Numbered from the stretch's first letter, positions 24,776 through 34,817 are shown. The stretch: DNA of 47,921 bases from Chitinivibrionales bacterium (GCA_014728215.1 WJLZ01000157.1:1-47921); one strand, 5' to 3'. The notes: generated by a model from the sequence alone, not told the origin. Numbers and translations: made by a program.

Positions 24776-26080
24776 TCAATCTCCCGACCCGTTGCCGGAC
24801 TTTCCGTTTTTACTCGGTGGCTTTTCAACTTCAACTTTAAGGATTTTCTGTTTATCCATTTTCAAGACCTGAATGCGGAGGCCGTGAAATTCGATTGTGG
24901 TATTTTCTTCAGGGACATCGCCGTGCTCATGGTAAATCAGTCCGCCCAGCGTATTGTAATCGGTATCCTCGAGATCAAAATGATAATCGATTTCCTCCTG
25001 AAGATCATGAAGATCTATGTGAGGGTCGACATGGAAGATATTTTTTGAAATCTCTACTATCGGCGTCTCATCTTCATCGTATTCATCCTGAATTTCTCCA
25101 ACGATTTCCTCTAAAATATCTTCCAGGGTAACGATTCCGGCAGTGCCGCCATATTCATCGACTACAATGGCCATATGAACATGTTTTCGTTTCAATTCCC
25201 GCATAAGATCGTCGATTTTCTTGCTTAAAGGTACAAAGAGGGCCGGTTTTATCAATGTCGAAAGGTTCCAGGATTCGGGGCTGTTCTCTGAAGCCCATCC
25301 GATAATATCCTTAGCAAAAAGAATCCCCAGGACCGTATCGATGTTTTCGTTATACACCGGAATACGCGAATGGCCGCATTCCCTGATTGTTGCAAGCGTT
25401 GTTTTGTAATCAGATTTGATATCGAGACCTTCAATGTCGATCCGTGGTACCATGATTTCGCGAACACTGGTCTCACCGAATTCAAAAATGCTGTGAATCA
25501 TCTCCTTCTCTTCTTCATCGAGTGCCTCTTCATCAGCATCAGTACCTTCCATCCGTGATTTTTCTTCCTGCGTGAGAAAAGCAAAACGCTCATCATAGCG
25601 AAACATCCTTAGCAGGAGCCTAGAGAAGCCAAGGACAATGGAACTCAGGGGAAGCAGAACCCAGCTGAATATCGAATAGAGACGATAGGTAATTATCGCA
25701 AAGGATGAATAATAGCAAAGGGCAATTGCCCTGGGAATAACGTATGCAAATACTGTCAGAATTATAACCGCAAAGATAAACCCCGTCAGTAAAAGCTTGA
25801 TTTCAGTAACACCGGGAAGTGTTTCTCTGAGCAAACAAAGCAAACAGAGTATAAAACCGGTATTCGCCATGGTTTTTCCGGTCGAAACAGTCGTGACCAT
25901 GATGTCTCTGTTTTCTTTGATAGCTTCAATTTTGGAGGCATATAAGCGGAGACGCTCATTCTCGGCGTCAATGGCCTGTTTATCGGTAGCTGAAAATATG
26001 ATTTTTACGACAGAAAATAGCGTAGAGGCAGCAAAACAAAACAATACACCGATTATACAATACGGCAGAGGAACTTCCAA
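24776..26080 (-). CDS. CNNM/CorC (HlyC)-type membrane protein with CBS pair
   Basis: About 434 residues. The N-terminal CNNM/DUF21-like region has several membrane segments (VPLPYCIIGVLFCFAASTLF; NTGFILCLLCLL; LLTGFIFAVIILTVFAYVI; WVLLPLSSIVLGF). A cytoplasmic CBS-domain pair follows (about 200-330; VREIMVPRIDIEGLDI, HMAIVVDEYGGTAGIVTLED). The C-terminal CorC_HlyC domain follows (DTDYNTLGGLIYHEHGDVP). The family is implicated in magnesium/cobalt efflux or membrane divalent-cation homeostasis. Two adjacent TTG codons (26083, 26080) follow GGAG; the second has the better spacing. ybeY lies upstream on the same strand, a common neighbour of these proteins. Confidence 0.87.
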   Translation of the reverse strand: MEVPLPYCIIGVLFCFAASTLFSVVKIIFSATDKQAIDAENERLRLYASKIEAIKENRDIMVTTVSTGKTMANTGFILCLLCLLRETLPGVTEIKLLLTGFIFAVIILTVFAYVIPRAIALCYYSSFAIITYRLYSIFSWVLLPLSSIVLGFSRLLLRMFRYDERFAFLTQEEKSRMEGTDADEEALDEEEKEMIHSIFEFGETSVREIMVPRIDIEGLDIKSDYKTTLATIRECGHSRIPVYNENIDTVLGILFAKDIIGWASENSPESWNLSTLIKPALFVPLSKKIDDLMRELKRKHVHMAIVVDEYGGTAGIVTLEDILEEIVGEIQDEYDEDETPIVEISKNIFHVDPHIDLHDLQEEIDYHFDLEDTDYNTLGGLIYHEHGDVPEENTTIEFHGLRIQVLKMDKQKILKVEVEKPPSKNGKSGNGSGD

Positions 26081-26103
26081 CAAATTCTCCTTTCAAAAAT
26101 AAT

Positions 26104-26112
26104 ATTATATCA
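26104..26112 (-). promoter_or_regulatory. Extended -10 promoter candidate for the CorC-type gene
   Basis: On the minus strand TGATATAAT (TGn-TATAAT, an extended -10) lies about 24-32 bases before the start codon of the CorC-type gene. The surrounding DNA is very AT-rich and a good -35 hexamer is not obvious, so this is suggestive only. Confidence 0.4.
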
Positions 26113-26308
26113 TCTGATTTAAATCTATACTATTACTCGAATAACTTATTAATATTGCACTAATATGGGAACGGCAGCTTTAATGTTCTAAAACGGGGTT
26201 GCCCTTTAAATATAAACATCAGACGGGAATTAGTGGTGCCTGGATTTTGCATTTTTTACTTTTTTGCAGCATCTCCTCTTTCACTAAAATTATACATCAG
26301 ATCATGTG

Positions 26309-26734
26309 TCAAAGGCAAAAATATTTGTTTTCCCGCTTTTCCATTTCGATGCGCTCTTTTTCTGTATCATGGGTAAACCCCAGTAAATGAAACATTCCAT
26401 GAATAAAAACGCGCGCAACTTCATCCTCGTATGCGTTTCCGTATCGGGGAGCCTGTGATTTGCATCGCTGCAATGAGATGTATATCTCTCCTAAAAAATC
26501 ACTGTCGTTAAAAGGAAAGGCGAGTACATCGGTAGGCTTGTTTATGTTCCGGTAATCGGCATTGAGTTTTTTGATCTTGTAATTTGAGCAGAGCACAACG
26601 GTAACCATCTTTTGGGGGAAGATTTTTTCGGCATCAAAAATTTTTTCACCAATCGCTTTCAGTTTTTTATCCGGATAATCGAGTCTCTTGTAATCATGGA
26701 TAAATTCGATTGGAAGCCTTCCGTTCTTTTTCAT
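26309..26734 (-). CDS. ybeY: Endoribonuclease YbeY (16S rRNA 3'-end maturation)
   Basis: A 141-residue member of the UPF0054/YbeY family. It has the zinc-binding motif HGMFHLLGFTHD (His at positions 1, 5 and 11) and the preceding conserved segment LNADYRNINKPTDVLAFPF. Family proteins are metal-dependent single-strand RNases involved in 16S rRNA processing and ribosome quality control. The length is normal. The ATG follows GAGGTAATT. It lies upstream of the CorC-type gene on the same strand (about 225 bases apart), a conserved partnership in many bacteria. Divergent from the FecR-domain gene. Confidence 0.93.
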   Translation of the reverse strand: MKKNGRLPIEFIHDYKRLDYPDKKLKAIGEKIFDAEKIFPQKMVTVVLCSNYKIKKLNADYRNINKPTDVLAFPFNDSDFLGEIYISLQRCKSQAPRYGNAYEDEVARVFIHGMFHLLGFTHDTEKERIEMEKRENKYFCL

Positions 26735-26754
26735 AATTACCTCATATAAAAGGA

Positions 26755-26783
26755 TTGACCTGTATTACTTTTTGTGGTAGAAT
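26755..26783 (+). promoter_or_regulatory. Sigma70-type promoter for the FecR-domain gene
   Basis: TTGACC (26755-26760), a 17-base spacer and TAGAAT (26778-26783) match the housekeeping promoter pattern closely. It lies about 80 bases before the start codon at 26866, in the divergent gap with ybeY. It likely drives the FecR-domain gene and the genes after it. Confidence 0.7.
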
Positions 26784-26865
26784 TGAGAAATATAATACAA
26801 AATTATAACAAAAAAGAGTGATAATTTTTATAAATTCGCCAAATGGTGCAAAAGGAGGAAGGGCA

Positions 26866-29064
26866 ATGCAGCCGAAAATGTATTTAAAGTCATGCTTTTT
26901 ATTGTGCATGGTGTTCTTTGTTTGTATTCATGCCCAGACCCCTTCTCCCCGCTGCAAAATTAAAAATCTTGTTGGAACAGTAAAAATACGAAAAGGTGCC
27001 GGTCCCCGGTGGATTCCGGCTCGTCCGAGCATGACATTGAAAAAGAGCGATGCGGTTCGGACATTTGTTGAATCGATGGTTGAAATTGAGATGGCCGATG
27101 GTTCCGAGCTTACGCTCAACGAAAATTCCACCGTTGAGCTTACCGATTTGACACAGAAAAAATCCGGCGGCAAATCGACAAAAATTAAAATCATGACCGG
27201 CAAGGTCATGTCAAACATTCAGAAATTAACGAATGCAAAATCCAAATTCGAATTCGAAACTCCTACGGCGACAGCATCAATCAGAGGCACAAGGGTCGGC
27301 TTCGAAGTCAGTGGTCAGCAAACAGATGTGCGGGTGTATGAGGGTAAAGTATTTGTTGTGCCCAAGGGGTCCAAATCCGGTGCTGAAGTCGGCGCTAATC
27401 AGATGACCGCTGTAAAAGCAGGGCAGAAGACCGTGAAGATTGTCAAGCTTGAAGAACCTGAACCTGCAGAATCCGTCGGCCAGGTCGACAGCGCAGCGGC
27501 AGATACAACCCGGAGCGACAGCACAACTGCTGAAGACAGCATAACCGCAGAGGGCGCAGAGGAAGATACCGCTGCTGCGGTGAAGGATTCTGCAATGATC
27601 GAAGATACCTCTGAGGCCGAAGATGATGCGGTTGATCAGTCGGATACCGCAACGGTGGAGGATAAAGATACAACAGCCCGGATAGATCTGCGACTCAATC
27701 TCATCACGCCGAAAGAAGGCGCGGTTTTTCGCCCTAACAGTCAGATAGCGGTAGCTGGAAAAATCTCTTCTCCAAAGGCGAAGGTTGTCGTAGAAGGAAA
27801 GCCGGCAACGGTAACGCCGGGAGGCGATTTCAGGTTGACGCTCAATTCACCTGCCGAAGCCGGTGATTATGACATTACTGTAGAAGCTTCCCTGGAAGGA
27901 GAGTCAAAGTCGGCTATGGTTCGGTATAGGGTAGAGCTTCTTACAAAAGAATTACAATTGGTTATCAATTCACCAACCGACCGACAGGAATTTTCAAAGC
28001 CGGTTATCACCATACACGGCCTTTCGACACCTGGAGCTGAAATAACCTGTTCGGGGATGAAATTCCAGGTTGGGTCCAATGGCGCATTTTCAGGGCAGGT
28101 GCCGATTCCCGATGAAGAGGGAGAGCTGGAACTCGAATTCGACGCTATGATGGGAGGCGAAAGCAAGACGGTCACGCGTTCCATCGTGTACAAGCGCGAT
28201 GTTATGGCGCTTAATCTCAATGTGAGTTCTCCTTATGGAGGACAAAAAGTCTCGGAAGTACAGCTTCAGGCATCAGGGCAGGTCACTCCATTTGATGCCG
28301 AAGTGTATGCTGCAGGAAGAAAAATGTCGGTGGGTGCAAAGGGGAGTTTTACCGGTCTTGTTATGATCCCCAAAGAGCCGGGTGAGCATGAAATTGAATT
28401 TGAAGCTTCTACTGATGACAAAACTGTAACGGTTGCACGTCGGGTGGAATATGTTCCGCCTCCCGACAGAGATCGTCCCCAAATACAGGGGCAACTGCCG
28501 GCTATGTCACAGGAACGGATGCTTCCCTTTGCGGTAATTGACAGGACGCCCGATGATGAAATCATCTTTTATAAAGAGATTGACGGCTCTCGTGATTCGG
28601 AAAATGGTGAACCCGGCGGCCGTTTTTACCTCGAACTCGAGGAGGGTGTCCACGATTATGCGGTATGGGCCGAAGACAAGGCAAAGAATTCTTCAGCGCG
28701 GCTTGCAGGAAACGTCGCCTACATGGGAAATCTCATCACTATCAAAATGATTGATCCCATGGGTAATAAATTTTTCAGACTTCCTCCCGGTGCTCCTGGA
28801 AGCGATTTCGATCCGGAATATACTGTCAGATTCCGTCTCGAAAACCTTCCCGATGAAGATCCCGAAACATTGTCACGTCTGATTAAAGAAATCAGGGTGA
28901 CTAATTTAACCAGTGGACGAACCGAGACCATGAATAACCCGACAGATACTGATATCGAAATCGATATCGAATTGCGACGAAATGCCGTAAACAACATAGA
29001 AGTCAAGGTGGTCGACATAAAAGACCGAGTGTTTACCCGCACCGCTACCATTCATGTTCAGTGA
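26866..29064 (+). CDS. Secreted FecR-domain protein with Ig-like repeats
   Basis: A 732-residue protein beginning at ATG 26866, seven bases after AAAGGAGG; the upstream GTG in frame lacks a ribosome-binding site. A signal peptide (LKSCFLLCMVFFVCIHA) is followed by a FecR domain (about 30-180) with SVRTF-like, EIEMADGSELTLNENST and TPTATASIRGTRVGFEV. An Asp/Glu/Thr/Ala-rich linker (about 200-285) follows, then three tandem beta-sandwich repeats, each starting like LNLITPKEGAVFRPNSQIAV, LVINSPTDRQEFSKP and LNVSSPYGGQKVSEV. A further beta-rich region ends the protein. This is not a transmembrane sigma regulator; it looks like a periplasmic or surface structural protein. The beta-helix/barrel gene follows after 29 bases. 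Confidence 0.85.
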   Translation: MQPKMYLKSCFLLCMVFFVCIHAQTPSPRCKIKNLVGTVKIRKGAGPRWIPARPSMTLKKSDAVRTFVESMVEIEMADGSELTLNENSTVELTDLTQKKSGGKSTKIKIMTGKVMSNIQKLTNAKSKFEFETPTATASIRGTRVGFEVSGQQTDVRVYEGKVFVVPKGSKSGAEVGANQMTAVKAGQKTVKIVKLEEPEPAESVGQVDSAAADTTRSDSTTAEDSITAEGAEEDTAAAVKDSAMIEDTSEAEDDAVDQSDTATVEDKDTTARIDLRLNLITPKEGAVFRPNSQIAVAGKISSPKAKVVVEGKPATVTPGGDFRLTLNSPAEAGDYDITVEASLEGESKSAMVRYRVELLTKELQLVINSPTDRQEFSKPVITIHGLSTPGAEITCSGMKFQVGSNGAFSGQVPIPDEEGELELEFDAMMGGESKTVTRSIVYKRDVMALNLNVSSPYGGQKVSEVQLQASGQVTPFDAEVYAAGRKMSVGAKGSFTGLVMIPKEPGEHEIEFEASTDDKTVTVARRVEYVPPPDRDRPQIQGQLPAMSQERMLPFAVIDRTPDDEIIFYKEIDGSRDSENGEPGGRFYLELEEGVHDYAVWAEDKAKNSSARLAGNVAYMGNLITIKMIDPMGNKFFRLPPGAPGSDFDPEYTVRFRLENLPDEDPETLSRLIKEIRVTNLTSGRTETMNNPTDTDIEIDIELRRNAVNNIEVKVVDIKDRVFTRTATIHVQ

Positions 29065-29093
29065 GAACTGGAGTGAATTAAAGGAGTATTCTA

Positions 29094-32000
29094 ATGGGAA
29101 GATTGTCAGCAGGTATCTTCATTCTTCTGATATATATTTCTGCCAATGGGCAGGAAAAAAAGGGGCAAAACAGCAAACAGGAGAAGAGTTCTTCGGAAAT
29201 CGCCGCCGAAGAGAAGAAGGCGGCGCCAAAGCCCGAGGAAACCGATTCTTCCGATACCACCGATAGTACGAAGAAAGAAAAGGAACCGGAGAGTGAAAAG
29301 CCTGCTCTTGAAAAGAAAGAAAAGGCCAGCCCATCGGTTGAAAATGAAAAGTCCGGATATACCTCGGTCCCCGGCACGTTTGAAACCGAGCTGCCGGGCG
29401 GTATTCTTTTCGGCAAGTTCGACAGTTCCAGCAGCCCCTTTCTTATTACCGGAAGCATAATTGTTCCTTCAGGACAAAAACTGGAATTCGGTCCCGGATG
29501 CCGGGTTTATCTGGGCGGTGAATATCCAACCGTTACTGTCTTCGGTCAACTCATAGCCCGGGGGACCTCTGAAAAACCTGTTCTTTTCAGGTCGGCCAAC
29601 CGGAATCCCAAACCCTGGGACTGGGATAGGATTTATTGCAGAAGTCGTAACCGTTCGGTTTTTGAGCATTGCATTATCCAGCACTGTAATTATGGTCTCT
29701 TTGTTGAAAACGGTTCGGCCACGGTTGACCACTGTTTATTCGAGCAGAATTCGCTCCATGGGATGGTGGTTAAAAATTCGGATGTTTCGTTGCTGGATTC
29801 CCGCTTCCACAATGGCCATGTCCTGGCACTTTTTTTTCAGGAAGGAGCACGGGTCAGAGCCGAAAGCCTTCATGTGGTCAATAATATCACCGGTATAGCT
29901 TGTGGAAAGAAATCATCACTCAATCTGATCGGCGGCGAGATTACTAATAATACAAATGGTGTGGCGGTAAAGGAGGATGCCTCGGTAACGATCATAGGTG
30001 CCGAAATAACCCGCAACCGCAAAGGACTCGTCTCCCTGGTCGAAATTCCTAAAAAGGTGAGAGAAATGGTTTTTGCAAACGTGATAAATTTCGAGGTCGT
30101 TTCGAAAGATGAAATGGCCAGGATGCTTAAACCGCCGGAGGAAGTTGAATCGATAGTTTTACCCAAAACCACTGAAAAAGTCGATGTGGGAGAGGGTTTT
30201 AAATCGGGTTTTTCCGCTACCCATGCTCCACGGCAGCAGACTGTCAGCTTTATGGGAAATGTCACTGCGGGTTTCAAGTATTACAGTCCCGAATCAAAGT
30301 CCCATTCCATTTTGCAGAAAGAATATGACACGACCTATGCGGGAACCGATTCACAGAAGGTAAGTGTGCGATACTCCTCCAAAGACACGTTGGTCATGCA
30401 AAGCCGCTACCCGGGAGAACAGAACGACGAATTTTATGCCGGGTTCCAGCCGGAGATGCAGATTTTTGCCAGCGGCCGGCGTAAAGGCGCGGATCTCAAC
30501 CTGCTCATGGATGTCTACGGCAACCAGTGGATCGACCTTCCATTACATATGAAAAAAAATACTTTTAATTTAAATATCAACTATTACAACCAACATCTGG
30601 TGATGGGTGATTTTTTTGAAAGCAACTCAAAAACATCTCTGGAGAGCAGAAAGTTCACCGGCATCCGGTATTCCGCCGACTTATTGCCCATGGGGAAAGG
30701 CGCCAATCGAATCAATTTCAGGTTTGCCGGCGGAGAAACCGAATTTCCCAAAGATGTAGGTGATAATGATATCACCCTTTACAATGATACTGTGGATACA
30801 GGGATGTCGATCCGTCAGCAAATGACCTATCTTGCCGGATTTACAGTCAAGCCTACTCTGAATTCAAAGATCAACGTGAATAGCATTATCTCGAGGGATC
30901 AGGGGTACGAACCACTGTTCAGACGGGTCATTTCCGATCCTGAAGTGCCCGATCCTATTGAAGCCCAGACTGGGGCTATCGACGGTAGTGTTCTTTTATT
31001 TGATGATAAACTTACCCTTACCGCCGAACTCGATGTTGGCGTCCACGATACGCTGACACCTTCACAATCGGAGGAGATCCAGGAAATCGCCTGGTATAAG
31101 CCCCAGATCGGTGAGGCGGTATCAACCGTATTCAAAGAAATACTCGACCGTCACCTGGAACACTGGGCTATGTCGCTCGGCGCCGCCGGACTGGTCAATG
31201 GTTTTGACCTCGCGGGAAGCTTTACCCGTATCGGGCCGGAATATTTTTCGGCCGGAAATCCCTATCTTGAAGCCGACCGGTATATCGGAGAGCTGAAAGG
31301 GGAGAAGACTATTATCGAAAACCTTACCGCCGCCGCCGGATATGAATACGAAATGCGATATGCCACAAACAAATTCAATCTTGCTGCAGAAGAGTCCGGG
31401 CCCACTCATGTCAATACCATCGATCTTGATGGTGAATACACTTTCAGCCCGAAGTGGCCCTCGGTGGGAATAGAATACCAACTCATGATCGAAAATACGG
31501 ATGAACCGGGAGAAAAGTATATCGTTGATTATTCTACAATCCTGGATTCAACGATCAGTGATGACGGCCTGTCCAAAACGTATGACTATGCACTTGATAC
31601 ACTCGAGCAAAAATATCGAGAACTCGATATGAAAAATTTGTGGGGAATTCAATTAAAACAACGGTTCGACAACGGGATTAGTTACAGTCTCCGGTACCGC
31701 ACTATGTGGGATAACGACATGACCGACTATCCAAATCCGGAACTGGCTGTTGAGGATGACGGATGGCAGCATCAGATAAACACACGGTTCGGTTTTAAAA
31801 TTAAGCGGCTGATACGGAATACTACCACCTTCAAGATCACCACTAAATCAGAAAATCAGTACACTTTCGAAGGATTGTCCTATAAGATCGGCAATAAGCT
31901 GAAAGTAACGGCAATTCCGCGTAAATTGAGCTTTGAGCTCAAAGGCGATTATTATAACCGTACCGATGATGAAGATGAATATACCGAACTGGGTGACGAT

Positions 32001-32192
32001 GCTTACGATATTTTGAGAACGAATACTGTTACGAAATCCTACGGTATCGAAACTGCCGCAAAATATTCCCTATCTTCAATGCTCTCACTCACATTGATGG
32101 GCAGGTATGAAAAGAGCTCGGATGAAGTAGAGGGCTCCACCGAGAACTACGAAGTGATAATTGGAGGACTTCACGTAACTTATTTATTTTAG
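29094..32192 (+). CDS. Beta-helix protein with predicted C-terminal outer-membrane beta-barrel
   Basis: A 1032-residue secreted protein with ATG after AAAGGAG. A signal peptide (about 1-19) is followed by a Lys/Glu/Ser-rich stretch (20-85) and a right-handed parallel beta-helix (about 115-330). The helix repeats appear as VFEHCIIQHCNYGLFVENGS, ATVDHCLFEQNSLHGMVVKN and LIGGEITNNTNGVAVKEDAS. From about 375 to the end the sequence alternates polar and hydrophobic residues with many aromatic and Asp/Asn turns, and ends in ...HVTYLF, a C-terminal Phe typical of outer-membrane barrels. I infer a surface or periplasm-facing beta-helix anchored by a barrel. Function unknown; adjacency to the FecR-domain gene suggests they act together. 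Confidence 0.78.
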   Translation: MGRLSAGIFILLIYISANGQEKKGQNSKQEKSSSEIAAEEKKAAPKPEETDSSDTTDSTKKEKEPESEKPALEKKEKASPSVENEKSGYTSVPGTFETELPGGILFGKFDSSSSPFLITGSIIVPSGQKLEFGPGCRVYLGGEYPTVTVFGQLIARGTSEKPVLFRSANRNPKPWDWDRIYCRSRNRSVFEHCIIQHCNYGLFVENGSATVDHCLFEQNSLHGMVVKNSDVSLLDSRFHNGHVLALFFQEGARVRAESLHVVNNITGIACGKKSSLNLIGGEITNNTNGVAVKEDASVTIIGAEITRNRKGLVSLVEIPKKVREMVFANVINFEVVSKDEMARMLKPPEEVESIVLPKTTEKVDVGEGFKSGFSATHAPRQQTVSFMGNVTAGFKYYSPESKSHSILQKEYDTTYAGTDSQKVSVRYSSKDTLVMQSRYPGEQNDEFYAGFQPEMQIFASGRRKGADLNLLMDVYGNQWIDLPLHMKKNTFNLNINYYNQHLVMGDFFESNSKTSLESRKFTGIRYSADLLPMGKGANRINFRFAGGETEFPKDVGDNDITLYNDTVDTGMSIRQQMTYLAGFTVKPTLNSKINVNSIISRDQGYEPLFRRVISDPEVPDPIEAQTGAIDGSVLLFDDKLTLTAELDVGVHDTLTPSQSEEIQEIAWYKPQIGEAVSTVFKEILDRHLEHWAMSLGAAGLVNGFDLAGSFTRIGPEYFSAGNPYLEADRYIGELKGEKTIIENLTAAAGYEYEMRYATNKFNLAAEESGPTHVNTIDLDGEYTFSPKWPSVGIEYQLMIENTDEPGEKYIVDYSTILDSTISDDGLSKTYDYALDTLEQKYRELDMKNLWGIQLKQRFDNGISYSLRYRTMWDNDMTDYPNPELAVEDDGWQHQINTRFGFKIKRLIRNTTTFKITTKSENQYTFEGLSYKIGNKLKVTAIPRKLSFELKGDYYNRTDDEDEYTELGDDAYDILRTNTVTKSYGIETAAKYSLSSMLSLTLMGRYEKSSDEVEGSTENYEVIIGGLHVTYLF

Positions 32193-32196
32193 GTGA

Positions 32197-33498
32197 ATGA
32201 GCACTTATTCATCACGATCCGGATCACCCTGCCATTTTCTTACATCTTTTTTGTGGTGCATTGCCCTCAGTGCAATTCTTGCATTACCCCGCATTGCAGG
32301 ATCCATGATATTCATTCCCATGGATGATACCCAGACCGATCATTTGAAAAGCTATGGCCTTGTCTATAAAATGCTCGAAGACGGCAACAAGGTCTACTGG
32401 TGTCTGAACTACCGGGGCGGCTCTTTTGTGGCCGAGGATTCGAGAAAGTTCGAACTGAAAGCGCGGGTTGACGGCATTGAAATCAAGACAATTTCCCCGG
32501 CCGACTGGGCCCGGATTCTCGAGACGATCGATAACAACAATATGGAAAAGGTCACTCTCGAAAAATCTCCGAAAATCGCGGTTTATACCCCACCCAATAA
32601 GCTTCCCTGGGATGATGCCGTCACGCTTGCCCTGACCTATGCCGACATTCCATACAATAAAGTGTACGATGAAGAAGTTCTTGGTGGAAAGTTATCGGAA
32701 TACGACTGGCTTCACCTCCATCACGAGGATTTTACCGGTCAATACAGCAAATTTTATCGCTCCTTTAACCATACTCCCTGGTACCAACGCCAGAAAATGG
32801 AACTCGAAAAACGAGCCAAAAAGCTGGGATTCAACAAGGTCTCCGACTGTAAGAAGGCGGTTGCCCTTGCCATTCGCAATTATGTCGATAAAGGCGGATT
32901 TGTCTTTGCCATGTGCTGTGCACCCAATACATTCGAAATAGCCCTGTCGGCCCTGGGTGCCGATATTGTTGCTGCGCAGTATGATGGCGATGGTATCGAT
33001 CCGAACTATAAAAACAAACTCAATTTCGATAACTGCATGGGCTTTGAGAATTTTACTATCCAGACCGATCCCATGGCTACCTATTTCGGCAATATCGATG
33101 TCAATAAAGTCAATACGCCACTTCGGATACCGGCTGCCGATTTTGAGCTGTTTGATTTCAGTGCCAAACTCGATCCCGTCCCGACAATGTTAATTCAGTG
33201 TCATCAAAAGACTGTTCGAGGTTTTTTCGGTCTGGCAACATCCTACAACAAAGAGGTTATGAAAGAAAGCTCCGTTGTTCTTGGCTATGTGCCGGGTACT
33301 AAGCGGGTCAAATATCTCCACGGTGTATACGGAAAAGGAATGTTTGCCTATTACGGCGGCCATGACCCCGAAGATTATACTCATGCGGTTGGTGACAAAC
33401 CAACAGACCTCCAGTTTCACAAAAATTCTCCGGGATACCGTCTGATTCTCAACAATGTACTCTTTCCTGCTGCGGAAAAGAAGGAAAAGAAGACGTGA
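32197..33498 (+). CDS. Exported protein of the type annotated 'asparagine synthetase B' in Bacteroidota
   Basis: A 433-residue protein with an N-terminal hydrophobic segment (about 14-36) consistent with export. The start of the mature part (MIFIPMDDTQTDHLKSYGLV, then YWCLNYRGGSF) matches from memory a family annotated 'asparagine synthetase B' in Bacteroidota. I see none of the PP-loop or N-terminal Cys glutaminase features of true AsnB, so that name is probably wrong. The middle (NYVDKGGFVFAMCCAPNTFE) resembles a glutamine-amidotransferase-like fold with a possible nucleophile-elbow Cys. It starts four bases after the beta-helix gene and ends in a GTGA overlap with the transporter gene. Function unknown. 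Confidence 0.7.
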   Translation: MSTYSSRSGSPCHFLTSFLWCIALSAILALPRIAGSMIFIPMDDTQTDHLKSYGLVYKMLEDGNKVYWCLNYRGGSFVAEDSRKFELKARVDGIEIKTISPADWARILETIDNNNMEKVTLEKSPKIAVYTPPNKLPWDDAVTLALTYADIPYNKVYDEEVLGGKLSEYDWLHLHHEDFTGQYSKFYRSFNHTPWYQRQKMELEKRAKKLGFNKVSDCKKAVALAIRNYVDKGGFVFAMCCAPNTFEIALSALGADIVAAQYDGDGIDPNYKNKLNFDNCMGFENFTIQTDPMATYFGNIDVNKVNTPLRIPAADFELFDFSAKLDPVPTMLIQCHQKTVRGFFGLATSYNKEVMKESSVVLGYVPGTKRVKYLHGVYGKGMFAYYGGHDPEDYTHAVGDKPTDLQFHKNSPGYRLILNNVLFPAAEKKEKKT

Positions 33499-34817
33499 AT
33501 ACTGATTTGGAGTCCGGACAGGACGACGGATTCTTTTCCGCTACGCCCCAGGGGAGGCGGGCTGTCTGGTCATGGATTATGTATGACTGGGCAAATTCTG
33601 CGTATGCCATGACCGTGTTGGCTGCGTTTTTTCCGATATTTTTCAATGAATACTGGTGTGAAGGAGCCAATTCGACCGCTCGTTTGGGATTCGGCAATGC
33701 TGTTGCAGGGCTTCTCATTGCTCTGGTTTCGCCCTTTCTTGGTGCCCTTGCCGATACCGGGCATAACAGGAAACGTTTTTTAGCCTATGCGATGCTTCTG
33801 GGCGTTATTATGAGCGGAGCACTCTATTTTGTCGCCCCGGGGGCGTGGCTTACGGCTCTGTTTGTTTTTATTCCGGCCACGATCGGTTTTTCCTGTGCTA
33901 ATCTTTTTTATGATTCCATGCTCCCCATGGTTTCACCTCCCGGGAAAATGGATCTGGTATCATCAATGGGATTCGGTTTCGGCTATCTGGGATGCGGCAT
34001 TCTCTTTGCGATCAATATAGCGATGGTTCTCAAACCTCAGTTTTTCGGGCTGGCCAATGATGCTGTTGCGGTCCGGACCTCCTTCCTTACCGTGTCGATC
34101 TGGTGGCTGATTTTTTCGATCCCGATTCTACTCTTTGTCAAAGAACCCCGCGCCGAAAGGACTATCGGTACAAGTGAAGTTTACAGACGGGCGTTCATCG
34201 AGCTGGCGCATACATTTCGATCCCTGAAAAAAGAAAAAGGGATGCTGCTGTTTCTGTTTTCTTACTGGCTTTATATCGATGGCGTTCATACGTTTATCCG
34301 CATGGCTGCCGATCTTGGAAAATCGATCGGCCTTGAAAATGCCGTGCTAATGCGGGCTCTGTTACTGGTACAGCTTGCTGCATTTCCTGCAGCAATTCTT
34401 TTCGGGGTCATTGCAAAAAAAATCGGGACCCTCCGTGCGATTCTTATCGGCATCGGACTTTATACTTTTATTACCTTTGTTGCTCCGATGACTGTGAGGG
34501 GGGCGGGCATGTTCACTTTCTTTGCCGTGCTCTCCGCCGTTCCACAAGGATGTCTTCAGGCGCTGAGTAGATCCTATTTTGCCAATATTATTCCCAAAGA
34601 GAAAGCTGCCGAGTATTTTGGCTTTTATAATCTCATGGGGAAGTTTGCAGTATTTTTCGGACCACTGATGATTGGTGTCATTGTTGTCATATCACAGTCG
34701 GTGGGAGCCCGATCGGAGTATGCTTCACGGCTTGGTTTCAGTTCGACATCACTGCTTTTTCTGGCCGGCGGGGTAATGCTTTACTTTGCCGACAGGTCGA
34801 TCAGAAAAAAAGTCTAG
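33495..34817 (+). CDS. MFS transporter, UMF1/Atg22-like family
   Basis: A 440-residue protein with about 12 membrane helices. The N-terminus VWSWIMYDWANSAYAMTVLA is characteristic of the UMF1 branch of the major facilitator superfamily (related to yeast Atg22 vacuolar effluxers). LSRSYFANIIPKEKAAEYFG and NLMGKFAVFFGPLMIG in the second half are also typical. Substrates are poorly known; amino-acid efflux is reported for the eukaryotic relatives. GTG start overlaps the stop of the preceding gene, so it is coupled to the exported 'AsnB-like' protein. Confidence 0.87.
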   Translation: MNTDLESGQDDGFFSATPQGRRAVWSWIMYDWANSAYAMTVLAAFFPIFFNEYWCEGANSTARLGFGNAVAGLLIALVSPFLGALADTGHNRKRFLAYAMLLGVIMSGALYFVAPGAWLTALFVFIPATIGFSCANLFYDSMLPMVSPPGKMDLVSSMGFGFGYLGCGILFAINIAMVLKPQFFGLANDAVAVRTSFLTVSIWWLIFSIPILLFVKEPRAERTIGTSEVYRRAFIELAHTFRSLKKEKGMLLFLFSYWLYIDGVHTFIRMAADLGKSIGLENAVLMRALLLVQLAAFPAAILFGVIAKKIGTLRAILIGIGLYTFITFVAPMTVRGAGMFTFFAVLSAVPQGCLQALSRSYFANIIPKEKAAEYFGFYNLMGKFAVFFGPLMIGVIVVISQSVGARSEYASRLGFSSTSLLFLAGGVMLYFADRSIRKKV

